The translations under genes and the position numbers were made by a program. A stretch of 64,000 nt of DNA from assembly GCA_015680685.1 (NCBI GenBank), contig MNCI01025456.1, forward strand, positions 1,266,720-1,330,719, written 5' to 3'. Each line of letters begins with the position of its first letter. Position 1 is the first letter of the stretch. Source of the stretch: Gnetum montanum. Its lineage: Eukaryota > Streptophyta > Gnetopsida > Gnetales > Gnetaceae. Positions 46,495-58,156 of this stretch are shown piece after piece. Below the pieces are notes generated by a model, which was not told the DNA's origin, made no database searches, and worked only from the letters and a program-made list of their open reading frames with translations.

Positions 46495-47030
46495 ATGTTA
46501 ATCTACAATACAGCCCGGTGACGGTTCTCAAAGACCTTAAACTAGCAATTTTAACTTATAGTGTGGTCCTGTTAATGGTCCACCATGACCTTAAATTGGC
46601 AATTTTAACATTCTTTTTACATTTTAGACATGTTAACGGTCTGCCATGACCTTAAACTGGCAATTTTAGCATTCATTTTACATCTGAGACCAAACTTTAC
46701 ATTATTACAATCTACTATAGCCTTAAACTGGCAACCTTAACCTACTTTACATTTTAAATCCATTGACGGTCCGCCATGACCTTAAACTAGCAATTTTAAC
46801 ATTTCTCTCACGATATTACATGGTTATGGTCTGCTAAGACCTTAAACTAGCAATTTCAATTTACAAATTCTGCATAGTGGCGGTCCGCCATGACCTTAAA
46901 CTAGCAATTTTAACATTCCTCTCACGATATTACATGGTTATGGTCTGCTAAGACCTTAAACTGGCAATTTCAATTTACAAATTTTGGATAGTGGTAGTCC
47001 GCCATGACCTTAAACTAGCAATTTATTATG
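46495..47030 (+). repeat. Array around GACCTTAAACTAGCAATTTT, element T
   Basis: About ten degenerate units spaced roughly 40-65 bp, most with GGTCCGCCATGACC or GGTCTGCTAAGACC directly before CTTAAACTAGCAATTTTAAC. Units alternate between the two forms in the second half. Related units lie at 20655-20790 and 52735-53000. Confidence 0.85.
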
Positions 47031-47070
47031 TTGCATTATTGCTTTACATATGTTCGTTACATCATGTTGT

Positions 47071-47480
47071 TTCAAACAGGTATCACTTGACTTGGTTTAT
47101 TTTCTTGTTGTGATAGGTCTAATCGAAAAAATGGCTATGCATGGTGATCTCTATTCACCTTTAACCTTGACAGGTCCTTTTGGAAAATTTACAAGATGCT
47201 TGAATTTAGAATTGATAGACTTTGAATTATCCTCTCATGACACCATAGCATCCCTGAAAACATCCCTAGACTGGCCCAAACATCTGGTTCAAGCCTTAGA
47301 GTTAGAGTCCGGGGATGTGACTGAGGACCCTCTTGTAGAAATCCCTGTAACTACCTATAGAGGTGAAGAAAAAACCCTGAAAGTTAGCTCTCTATTACAT
47401 TCATAGGTACATCAAAACATCTCAAAATTTCTCCATGACAATGTTAAAGTATTTGCATGGTCATATAACAACATGCCGGG
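47071..47480 (+). pseudogene. pol: N-terminal part of pol, element T (interrupted by D)
   Basis: The frame opens within the intervening region and runs through MAMHGDLYSPLTLTG to a stop at 47404-47406, then continues in frame with VHQNISKFLHDNVKVFAWSYNNMPG, the segment that normally precedes RT in Tat elements. Element D is inserted after NMPG; LDPRL resumes at 49563. TTTTCTTGTTGTGATAG|GT (to 47116) and TTGTTTCAAACAG|GT (to 47079) are candidate 3' splice sites for an Ogre-like protease-RT intron. Confidence 0.68.
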
Positions 47481-48098
47481 TGATGAGTGGTGAGGTATCC
47501 CTACACTCAACCATATGAAATGAGCATAGCACGCGTGATCCGGTTGAACTCTGTAGACTAAATGCCTACATGCCCCATGGAACACTTGGGGTTAATCATT
47601 CGTTGTCTTCCCAGAATTACTTGTAGTTTTCATGGTGTATGGTTAAGTAAGTCCGAGGTATATGATTTTTATAGTCTTTTATGTTTTTCTCCTATGCTAT
47701 CGAGGTGAAGGGTTGAGAAACTAACTAACTGTAACTAATGACTAAGTCTAATTTAACTAGCATTAGCATCCGTTCCCACTTACTGTACACACCCTGAACT
47801 ATGCAACCACGGCTACCAAACACTAATCGTTACTGGGATCACCACGCGTAACGCACGTGCTCGAAGTTGTCTTATTGAGGCACTTAACTAGCCTAAGCGT
47901 AATGAGCATCCGTTCCTTGACTAGCCGTACACATCCTAAGATGCGAGCACATGGAAAATATTCTATCTCTAGAGTGATCAATCTGCCAGAGTTTCCCTAC
48001 TTCTAGCCTAGGATGATGAAACAAGGGAGAGCCGCCTCTTATTTATAGATATGACGGCAGACCGTGATATCGCGGCTTGTGCCAATCACGTCTCATCA
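47481..48098 (-). repeat. 3' LTR of element D (shortened)
   Basis: 618 bp against 772 bp for its partner. The missing part covers the region that in the partner holds the CAATAAAGACG and CTTTATTCGAGC words, so this copy lacks the probable R region. The outer ends are complete. Confidence 0.85.
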
Positions 48099-48785
48099 TA
48101 CCCCCATGACTGAATGAAAACTCATCCTCGAGTTCCTTACAAAATATTGGAAAGGTATGGAATTATTGAGGGGAATGGAACTAATGGGATGACATGTGAA
48201 TGGATCATCATTACAAGACTTGAAAAAACTGGTGTTCATGACAACAAGGGTGAACACCTTATTACAATGACATCAGGCCTTAGTTGGTAGCTGAGAAAGA
48301 GAGAGAGAAAGAAATGTTGCTGCTGCCAATGCCAAGATTGTGCCTTCGTTGTCCATCTATAAGCACACCATCGATCTTGCTCCTTGCATAGCTACTGCCA
48401 GCACTGCTCCATTCCAAGTGGTTCCTCCAGATCTAGTCCGTTATTGCATGGTCGCCATCTGCACACACAACACAATCTCGATTAGCAAGGGTAAATGAAT
48501 CTCAATATAGTTAATACCTTGCTTCGGTGTAAGTTCATTGGCTAGGTTGTGGCATGGCTGATATGGATCAGGAGATATATTACTGATGACTATCAAAGGT
48601 GTAGGGTTTAGGAAGAAAATCAAAAAATTCGGGGCTAGGAAAAAATTGAAAAAATTGGGCCCCATACCCCTATGACTAATCACGAACCTCTGGTAGCGTT
48701 AGAATGGAGAAAGAAAAGGAGTAAGAAAGATAGATAAAAAGGGGCAACTATAGCATCCCTACTTAGTCCCTGGCAACGGCACCAA

Positions 48786-49557
48786 TGATGAGTGGTGAGG
48801 TATCCCTACACTCAACCATACGAAATGAGCATAGTAGGCGTGATTCGGTTGAACTCTATAGACTAAATTCCTACATGCCCCATGGAACACTTGGGGTTAA
48901 TCATTCGTTGTCTTTCCAGACTTACTTGTAGTTGTCACAGTGTATGGTTAAGTAAGTTTGAGGTATATGATTTTTATAGTCTTTTATGTTTTTCTCCTAT
49001 GCTATCGAGGTGAAGGGTTGAGAAACTAACTAACTCTAACTAATGACTAAGTCTAATTTAACTAGCATCAACATTTGTTCCCACTTACCGTACACACCCT
49101 AAACTATGCAACCGCAGCTACCAAACGCTAATCATTACTGGGATCACCACGCGTAATGCACGTGCTCGAAGTGGTCATATTGAGGCACTTAACTAGCCTA
49201 AGCGTAATGAGCATCTGTNAGGTAATAAATAACATGTAAGAAATAACAGGTAATAAATAATAAGTAATAAATCCTATTCCATGCACTGCAAGGTTTATCC
49301 ATAAAGCTCGTCTTTATTGCCGTACAAAACTTGCGTTCAGGTACAATGTTGCTCGAATAAAGATCTGTTCATTTGGGGACTCCTACTGCGGGCACATGGA
49401 AAATATTCTATCTTTGGAGTGATCAATCTTCTAGAGTTTCCCTACTTCTAGCCTAGGATGATAAAACAAGGGTGAGCCACCTCTTATTTATAGATATGGT
49501 GGCGGACTGTGATATTGCATACGCGATATCGCAGCTTGTGCGAATGGGGTCTCATCA
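48786..49557 (-). repeat. 5' LTR of element D
   Basis: TGATGAGTGGTGAGG start and CTCATCA end. The sense TATA box is CTATAAATAAGAGG (about 49482-49495). There is a single N at 49219. Compared with C's LTR, most CpGs have become TpG or CpA. Confidence 0.87.
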
Positions 49558-49562
49558 TCGGG

Positions 49563-52500
49563 CCTGGACCCACGGCTCATACAACACAACATTATCCTAG
49601 ATCCCCATGTTAAGGCAGTTAAGAAAAAGGCTCACAAAATTAAACCGTAGATTGCACTAGCTGTACGCGATGAAATCACCAAGCTTTATCAAGCTGGTTT
49701 CATCCAGGTGGTCAATTACTCAGAATGGATATCAAACATCGTTGGAGTTTCTAAGAAAATGGGAGGAATATGAATTTGTATAGACTTTTGAGACTTAAAA
49801 AAAGCAATGATTAAGGATGACTTCCCATTGCCAAGTATTGATCAACTCGTCGACACCATGGCTGGTTATGCCTTACTGTCCTTCATGGATGGGTTTTCAA
49901 GTTATAACTAGATCTGTATAAACCCAGAGCATCAGTTGGCAACCACTTTCATAACCCCTTGGGGAACCTTTTGTTATACAATGATGCCCTTTGGACTCAA
50001 AAATGCTGGAGCAACCTATCAACGAGCGATGACATATATTTTTAGTGACTACCTCTTGGAGAAATTGAATGATTATGTGGATGACATAGCAGTCAAATAT
50101 TAGGAAGCTATCGATCATCCCAATAATATCAACATAGTCCTCCAATGTTGTCATAGGCATGACCTATGCCATAATCCTAAGAAGTGTGTTTTCGAAGTTA
50201 AAACCAGATGCATGCTAGGTTTTGTAGTGTCGGAGACAGGGATACGAGTGGACCCTGATAAAGTAAGGACCATCGTCAACTTAACACTACCTACAAACCT
50301 TAAAGAATTGCGTGGGCTTCAAGATAGAACGTAGTTTATCAGAAGGTTTATTGCGAGGTTGACAGACAAGCTACACCCCATGCAACATCTGCTTAAAAAG
50401 GGGGTCAACTTTGAGTGGACAAATCAATGTCAACAAGCCTTTGATAACCTAAAGAAAGAGCTTTTACATCTCCCAACTGTTTACCCACCACAGAGGAATA
50501 GGTCTTTCTACATCTACCTTGCCACTTCAGACACATCTATTGCTGCATTGTTATGTCAAAAAAGAGATGACGGGTCTGAAACCCTCGTCTATTAGTTAAG
50601 TCATGCATTAATAGCTTATGAGGCAAAGTACAACGAGGTAGAGAATATTGTCTCGCTCTAGTGTTTGCGCTCAAAAAGTGGAGACATTACCTATTTCGCA
50701 GCAAAGTTAACATCATATGCAAGAGCAACATACTTCGGGCTATCACAACCAACTTGTATGAGAGTAGTAGGATAGCTCAATGGAAAGCTATAACAGTGGA
50801 ATTCGATTTACATTATGTAGCCCAGTCATCAACAAAGGGTCAAGCGATAGCCACATAGCTTACAACTTCACTCATTGATGATCAGGCAATAATAGAACCC
50901 GAATTCCCAGATGAACACATCAATAGCCTAAATCCTGTACCATTTGATTTCGAAGCAAGTTTACATTTTGATGACGCTTCAACTACAAGAGGTGGTAGCA
51001 CCATCGTAGTTCTTACATTTCCCTGCAGGGAAATTTGACCCTTTGTGTATTGCTTTACATTCCTTTGTATGAACAACATAGCTGAGTATGAAGGACTCCT
51101 TTGGGGCCTATTAGCAGCTCAAGAGCTAAAGATCCAACATTTGGCAGTCTGGGGCAATTCACAATTAGTTGTCAACTAGATCATTGAAGTCTATGCTTAC
51201 AAGGATTCACATTTGTAACCTTATTGTGATCTAGCCAAGAGTTTACTAAAATAGTTTACAACATTAGACATTCAACATGTACCTCACAACGAGAACACAA
51301 TAGCTGATGCATTAGCCACGTTAGCATTGAATGTGCCACCGCACCTGTTTGCAACTTTGCTCGCGTCGATAATAGAATGCATAGATCCTATTACTCAAGT
51401 AGCACACATTGCATTTGTAAGTGTAACATATATCCAAGAATGGTATGCCAACATTAAAGCTTACCTTCAACATGGCAAACCCCCACATGGCTTGACATCC
51501 GCTCAAAACGATGTAATCCAAAAGCTAGCCTGGTAGTATGTCCTCATAGGAGATAACACCTTATGCAAACGCTCCTTTGATGGGATATTACTAACTTGCA
51601 TTGGTGGGGAAGAAGCACAAAAAATTGTTAACGAAGTCCATGAGGGACTATGTGGGGGACACATAGCCCCTAGGGCCATGACAGCAAAAATCAGATGCCT
51701 AGGGTACTACTAGCCTTGCATAGAATGAGATTACCTTGCCAAAGTTAAGACATGCGATGTATGTCAATGCCATGCAAATCTCATACACGTGTCGCCCATT
51801 GAGTTACATCCTACATAAATCACGTGGCCATTCCAACGATGGGGACTAGACATCATGGGACCCATCACACCTAAGTCTTCTGTAGGACATAGCTTCATCA
51901 TCACTACAACCGAATACTTCACAAAGTGGGTGGAGGCTATTCCCCTGAGAAAGACTACATCTCAACAGGTTTGCCACTTTATCTTGGATAACATAGTAAC
52001 AAGGTTTGGTCTTCCCATGACTATTATGACAGACAACGGGCCATAATTTAGTAGCACGGAAACCAAAACCTTTTGCGAAAACCTTGGCATCAAGTAATCT
52101 TTTTCATCACCATACTACCCCCAAGAAAACGATCAAGTAAAGGCAACAAACAAAGCCATTAACCTTCTCAAAAATATGCTCAGTAGTAGTAAGAGGCAAT
52201 GGCATGAGCAAATCCTCTACGTATTGTGGACTTACCATACAACATGCTGAACAGCTACAGGTGAGACTCCATATAGTCTCGTTTATGGATTTGAAGTAGT
52301 GTTACCTCTTGAATTGCAGGTTCCATCACTTTGGATGATCCTCTAAAATGTTGTAAATGAGACAAAAAACAACGAGTCAAGGATCATTGATCTTAACTAT
52401 GTAGAGGAGGAGCGTGCCCGAACACTTGGTTGCATCAAATGGTACCAAGACAAACAATGACAAAAGAATCATTGCAACCTACATCAACGGCCAATCAAAA

Positions 52501-52680
52501 AGGGGGACTTAGTCCTCAAGGCTATTCATGAACTTGTAAACAAATTCTCAGCTAACTAGGAAGGCCCTTTCGTAGTCACAAAATCCTATAAGAACGGGGC
52601 CTTCAAACTAGCTGATATGGATGGCAACGAGTTCGGAAATTTGGTTAACCACTTGTGACTCAAGCCATACTACATTTGAT
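49563..52680 (+). pseudogene. pol: pol of element T: RT, RNase H, archaeal-type RNase H, integrase
   Basis: Resumes with LDPRLIQHN. RT 49640-50330 (FPLPSIDQLVDTMAG, FCYTMMPFGLKNAG, YVDDIAV near 50074). First RNase H 50400-50870. Second RNase H 50950-51340: FDDASTTRGGSTIVV, NNIAEYEGLLWGL, NSQLVVN, HNENTIADALATLA, the archaeal-type domain diagnostic of Tat. Integrase 51630-52670: zinc-binding HEGLCGGH and CDVCQCH, WGLDIMGPI (first D), MTDNGP (second D), then ENDQVKATNK, where the catalytic E of the usual NGQ.E block is K (codon 52140-52142). Many stops and some frameshifts. Inactive. Confidence 0.88.
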
Positions 52681-54421
52681 GCAAAGGACTACATCCGATA
52701 CAAAGCAAGGTAAGCAGAACATCCACTATGACGTAAAAATGGCATAGATAGTATGCTATGACTATAAATTGGCACAGATAGTCCGCTATGACTATAAACT
52801 AGCACAACACGTCCTTGGGCTATGATGTAAAACTAGCACCCATAGCATGATCTGCTACGACCTTAAACTAGCCATCCACCATCCGCTACGATGTTAAACT
52901 AGCACAATGGTGTACTAGGACCTTAAACTAGCACATCACGGTCTGCTGGGACTTTAAACTAGCACATCCGATGGTCTACCAAGACCTTAAACTGGGTTTG
53001 CAGTGCAACACCTCCTAGCTCACATCCACGACCCTACGAACAAGCAAGTGTGAACACTCTGAAACTTTTGGACAACACGGGGTGGGATGCTGCAGTTCCA
53101 AAATATAGTTCATGATGCTAAGGAAAAACCCTCTGGAACACATGTAGCATCACTACCCTTAGCATCTTGTTGATCTTCTAGAGATGTTGTTTGACATCAT
53201 GCTGACCTTTTGGAGCTACTGCTACCATAGCCACTCATCCTAGCAGTAGCTCTTGCCACCAACACTTGTTCCTGGAGGCCCAACACTATTGTGGCCTAGC
53301 CACAAGGTTGCCATCCTCCAGCTCTCACCACCATTCAAGTCTAAGAGGCGTTCAGCTGTTAGGTTCCTCACCTTGCAGCGAGACTGCATGATGTTTGCCT
53401 TGGGCGAGGAATCCTAAGCACCTACATCACCACTGTTCCTATTCTCTTCAGTGCCATCATTTCCAGCCTGTTGTGGCTAGGATCTGTGCTGGCCTTTCTA
53501 CTTTGGACATCACACACTTTAGCAATAATACTTGCCACTCCAGTAGTGTCCAAAGCAAGCGGGACTTTGCTCTCACTTCACTTCATGGTTGTTTTTCTAG
53601 TTTTCTCTCTGTTGTGTTTGCAGGATATAAGCCAAGATGGCATTGTTCAGAGATGCACTTCATCATGAGAGCAAGACACTACATTGTTCTGAAGTAATCG
53701 CTCTGGTTAGCTTAGCTACTTGGGAGTGCACACCTGATTCTCCCTTTTAGCTAGTTTAACCTCCGTTCCTTATACTTACAATTTTTTGTATCCTTTTACA
53801 AGCTTTCTCAATGCACAAAGCCCCTTCACATGTCCAACCACCAAGTCCATGGTGGACGTAACACAACTCGTCCCATGGGAAGCATTTGTAGGTAGGTCAA
53901 AGCCCCACATGGATGTAACACAACTCATCCTGGGGAGGAAACATAACAAGGTTTTCTGCAAGTGAACGTGGGTGTACAGCAAAAGAAAAAGCACAAAAAA
54001 TACAAAAGAGCAGAAAAGCTAAAAAAAGGAGGTGCCTAAAACAAATGGCACAGTAGTCGCTTTACCCTCACTTTGGCCATAAATCGACCATCTCTAAGCA
54101 CTCCGATGAGAGGTCAAAGGCCAATAAAAAAACACACCCACGTGTGCTAACTCCCTCATAAGCACTCCGATGAGGGATCACGCTATAGCAATAGCTTTTC
54201 AAAGCGTTACACCTTACAGTCATTTCTTCCCCGAATCTGTTTCCTCAAATCCATCTCTTACTCCCTATCCTACATCACTCTCCCAGTACTCTCAAGTGTA
54301 GTGAAGTGTCATCTGAGTGGATACTGAAGAACGATGTTGGTGTCTAGTTCTTCATGGTGTTTCATATTCTTTGTCAATGTCTCTCAGGCAGATCCTCTAG
54401 ACATCAATAAAGAGGGGCCAT
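52681..54421 (+). other. 3' region of element T after pol
   Basis: No supported gene. 52735-53000 is a repeat array (listed separately). 53000-54400 holds only short open frames without recognisable domains. The purine-rich AATAAAGAGGGGCCAT (54406-54421) abuts the 3' LTR and is the probable polypurine tract. Confidence 0.65.
52735..53000 (+). repeat. Second CCTTAAACTAGCAC array, element T
   Basis: About eight degenerate units of roughly 30-38 bp, each ending in AAACTAGCAC or a close variant and most preceded by GTCCGCTA-GAC or GTCTGCT-GGAC words. The period is shorter than in the array at 46495-47030, but the core is the same. Confidence 0.82.
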
Positions 54422-56452
54422 TGAAACACCATAAAATTTTAGGGCTCTCATGATTCAGCAGTCCTAGGATTTGGGCAAGGGTCCCTGCAAGCATGGTGTC
54501 ATGTTGGACTGTGTAGACAATACTCTTTGTAGCATAGTCAACATGGTGCCCAACCGCAAGGCCAGTTTGCATGAAAGAGGCACAAGTGGTAGATTGTACA
54601 GTTCGACAAATTTTATATCTCTTGAGTTAATAGGCTGGCTACACCCTCTAGCTTGCCCAGCTCGACACTTGACCTGGTTGATAGTCTACCCAAGGACCAT
54701 GCTAGGAGTTGCTGAAAGTGTTCAGGATGAATGAAACATTTTGGCAAGTTTTCTAACTACGAGACCTGCTATGCTATGATGTGCTGCACAACGTAGCAGG
54801 CCTTGGGGAGACTGATTACACCCAAAAGATGTAGATTGACAACAATTCAGTCCTTCAAGATATTTGCCCCACTTCATCCTTGATGCATGAGTAATGTGAC
54901 ACAGGAAAAATGTGGCAAATTTCATCAGAAATCCTGTTCACTTAAGTGCTACACTGTGCTACGCTACATAGCGTAGCAGGGATGCACTCTGTCGATACTC
55001 CTACTTAGATGGCTCTGATGGAGTAGGCACATTTTCCCATGCTTCAACCATCAAATAGGTTTGCTCTACTGACACGCCAGGGCATGATTGACATCCCATG
55101 AAAAAAGGTTTGTAAGATTGAGTCAGAATCCAAGCCAAACTAGGTGCTATGCTGTGCAGTCAGCACAGCATAGCAAGGACAGAACATACGAAGGCCCTCT
55201 GCCAAGTGGTTCCAGCAAGAGGATTGCACTTGGCCACACTTCGGCCTTCAAAAATACCTATCCCACTTAGCCCTCGGGCCTCAAGAAAAGTTTCTTGACA
55301 AAGCATTGCAGATTAGACGAGGATGCATGTCATAATGGCTGCTATGTTGTGCTACGCTACACAGTGTAGCAAGGACACAAAGCAGAAAATTGTTCCAAGG
55401 ATGAACTCACCAAGTCCCAAGACCTTCCAGCATAAAAGATAGGGTTGCATTTGCTTACCTAGCCAAACCTTAAATAGGTATTCTTGACTTTCAGGAAAGA
55501 TTTCTTTCAAGACTGGTGGCTACGCTACGCAGCATAGCACATCGTAGTGTGCAAGTGTTTATGCTACTCTAGTACGCTGGGCAGCGTAAATAGTGTAACA
55601 CCCATATGGAAGTCCCAAGATATCTTTGGTTAGTTCTAGGACTTGTTGGCAATCGTTACTCTCGTTCTGGCACCTCTTTAATGGACAAGATCAACAAGTT
55701 TGCTTTATTTTGCACCCCCCTGACTGATCCCAAAGTTGTTCCTACGCTTGACCCTGCCCGCAAGAGTTGGGAAGACATAGTCTTGGAGCACAAGCTCTAC
55801 TTTGCATTCACTATTGGCATTTTTTGTAATAAACATGGCAGCTCATTGGACTCTGGAACATGCAGCTTAAACTGTATGGTTACAGCATAGCAGGTTTCAC
55901 ATCCAACATTACACAACAGCACGACATAGTCACGTTTGCACTCTGTGGGACCTAGGACATGTGGCATCCAAACCACATTTTTCTCTCACTCCTAGCCCTA
56001 TAAATACCCCAACGAACAACGTTCAAAGGGTTAGATTTTGGATTCATCTTTCCTGTGGTTGGCTTCTGGGATTTTTAGCGTGGTTGGCTTCTGAGCGCGT
56101 TTGGGATTCTGGCATTTTGGCTTGTTGGTAATTAGTTTTGGCAAGTAGACTAGCAAGCAGAAGGACCCTGTTAGTAAGTTGTTGACAACAATTCAAGAAG
56201 CTATGACCATATTGCTTCATTGTAAGCTGTGCCTATCCACATTGCCCTTTTGTTATGCATCTCCTTCAGTCAAGCAAAGATTAGATCCCCCGATCTTGGG
56301 GTAGTGCACTTTCTCAGTCAAACCTATTTCATTTTCATTTTGCTATTTTCATGTTTTGCATTATTCTCCATCGATTTACATTTGACACTTATCGCTCAGC
56401 TTGCACATAACATCTTTAAACACGATTGTTTATGGAAGGTTATTGTACATCG

Positions 56453-58156
56453 TGTAACGACTGAAAACGTCAATGGTTGGAAAACACCGAGGGGTTGGCG
56501 GGCATGATAGTTTTGACCCCGTACTCACGGGAGGGCTGTGCTGGGTGTGTGTAGACATAGGGTGCCCTGAACGGTTTGGTCGATCAGACAGGGACTTAAT
56601 TGGCGTCTATATAGCCTTTTGCAATGTATAATTTGGAAACAAAAATGAAAGCGCGAAATAATGCTTAAGAGTAAATAAAACAGGAAAAGTAGTGCAAAAA
56701 CACAATAGTAAGCAGGGAACAAGATAAAATACAATTAGAAAATTGCACCGCTCCGAAGCTACAAGTTTGCTCTATTAATGTAGATATAGTCGGTTGCACA
56801 GAATGGTGGAGCGTAGAGATCCCGAGAGTAACCAAGACGTGTAGAGCAAGGCAGGTTATGCGCTTGGGTGCAGCCTTGGGCGTTGATGATGCAGGGATTC
56901 TACCAAGGTGGTAGAAGGGGAATGGAACAAAATGCCAACAAAAGATGCTAACTGTTTGTAGTATCAAACAAAAAGCTTACAATGCTCAGTGTTACGACGT
57001 GCTAGGAAGAGAACTTGAGTGCCAGAGAGAGGAAAAGTCAAAGAATTCGAAAAATCTTTGAACTTTTTGAATGTTTCTTGTTGAAAAAATTCAAACCTTT
57101 TGAATACTATTTTCCGAAAAATTTTCAATAGCCAGAGATCATCCCCCTTCTTGAGCGTTGCTCATCGAGGTATTTATAGGGCTAAAGGGCATGCGAAAGG
57201 GGCAATTTGGGTGCCACGTGCCCCGGGTCCACATTGACTTGCTGGTGCCACATGTGTCATGTATGATCGTTGGACTGGCAAGACCGTTGTAATGCAAACC
57301 TGCTATGCCATAACTATGAGACTGCCACGCTGTAATTGCATCGTCGACATCTGGAGACGTGTGCCAATGATCCAATTAGGTAAAGTGCATTGATGTTACA
57401 CAACCACCCGCATGCCTTACTGTGCTTTTTAGTGTAGCATGCTTGGTGTAGCGTAGCACCTTGTCGTGCGTTCTGCTACATGTGTGTTGCATGTTTGCTA
57501 TGCTATGCTACGCTACGTAGCATAGCATAGCGTAGCAACTGGCCTTAGTTGTGAAAGCTTTGCCAATTTGCAAACTTTGCTTTCGTGAGACTTGCAAATT
57601 TGTTGATTTCGCCCTTTGAGCTACCTTTTGTCTCTTTTGCAGGATTGCTACACCTTGCTGTGCTATGTAGCTCAGCGTAGCGTAGTAGCAGACATGGTCC
57701 ACCGCTTCCTGATGGAAAGGGACATTGTTGAAGGGATTGAAATTGGGTGTGGGGATTGGTTGTGGAGTTGTTGCCATGCTACGCTATGTTACGTGGCATG
57801 GTGTAGCGTAGCACTCCATTCTGTAATCGTCTTCTAAAGCTTGATACGCTACATAGCGAGGCGTAGCATAGTGTAGTAGACTTCGTGACTTAGAAAACTT
57901 GCCGAACTATTTTCGTGCATCCAGAATGCTACTGCCAACTCCGTGCACCATTTTTTGAGCAGGTTGTCGACTTGGAAAGCTACTTGGGTGGATAGGCATG
58001 GTGACCCATAGAGCTTGTTCATGCCCAAAGTAGAAAATTTTCCGAACTAGCTGGCTTGTGCTCAGAGCATTCTCCTCTTGAAGAAATGTTGTGGCGCTAT
58101 GCGAATTACAAGGCCTGGTGAAGTAAGAATGATCCCACATTTTTTGGGGTGTTTCA
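56453..58156 (-). repeat. Solo LTR of a Tat-like family, inverted in T's 3' LTR
   Basis: 1704 bp. It begins TGTAACGACTGAAAACG and ends GGGGTGTTTCA, so in the sense (minus) direction it runs TGAAACACCCC...GTCGTTACA, matching the ends of T's own LTR. The sense TATA box (CCTATAAATACC, about 57170-57183) sits in the same context as T's. The flanks CATCG (56448-56452) and CACCG (58157-58161) form a TSD with one T/C change. Its body is clearly diverged from T. It has dense hairpin modules at 57425-57880. Confidence 0.87.
57425..57880 (+). repeat. Dense hairpin modules in the Tat-like solo LTR
   Basis: Palindrome-rich GCTATGCTACG / CGTAGCATAGC words near 57430-57460, 57497-57539, 57655-57690, 57775-57815 and 57843-57875. 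The second contains arms of more than 10 bp around TACGTA. Confidence 0.82.

Larger units (their letters stand above)
47481..49557 (-). mobile_element. Athila-like element D, internally deleted
   Basis: 3' LTR 47481-48098, a 687-bp internal segment, 5' LTR 48786-49557. The internal part is only the terminal 3' noncoding region (nearly the same as 36165-36860 of C) joined to the PBS (TTGGTGCCGTTGCCAGGGAC on the minus strand, 48766-48785). All coding sequence is gone. The flanks CCGGG (47476-47480) and TCGGG (49558-49562) form a TSD with one C/T change, and removing D restores T's pol frame. Confidence 0.9.

Noticed and set aside
46495-47030. CRISPR-like array
   Set aside because: Units are degenerate, spacing varies, the genome is a plant one, and the spacers are not unique sequences.
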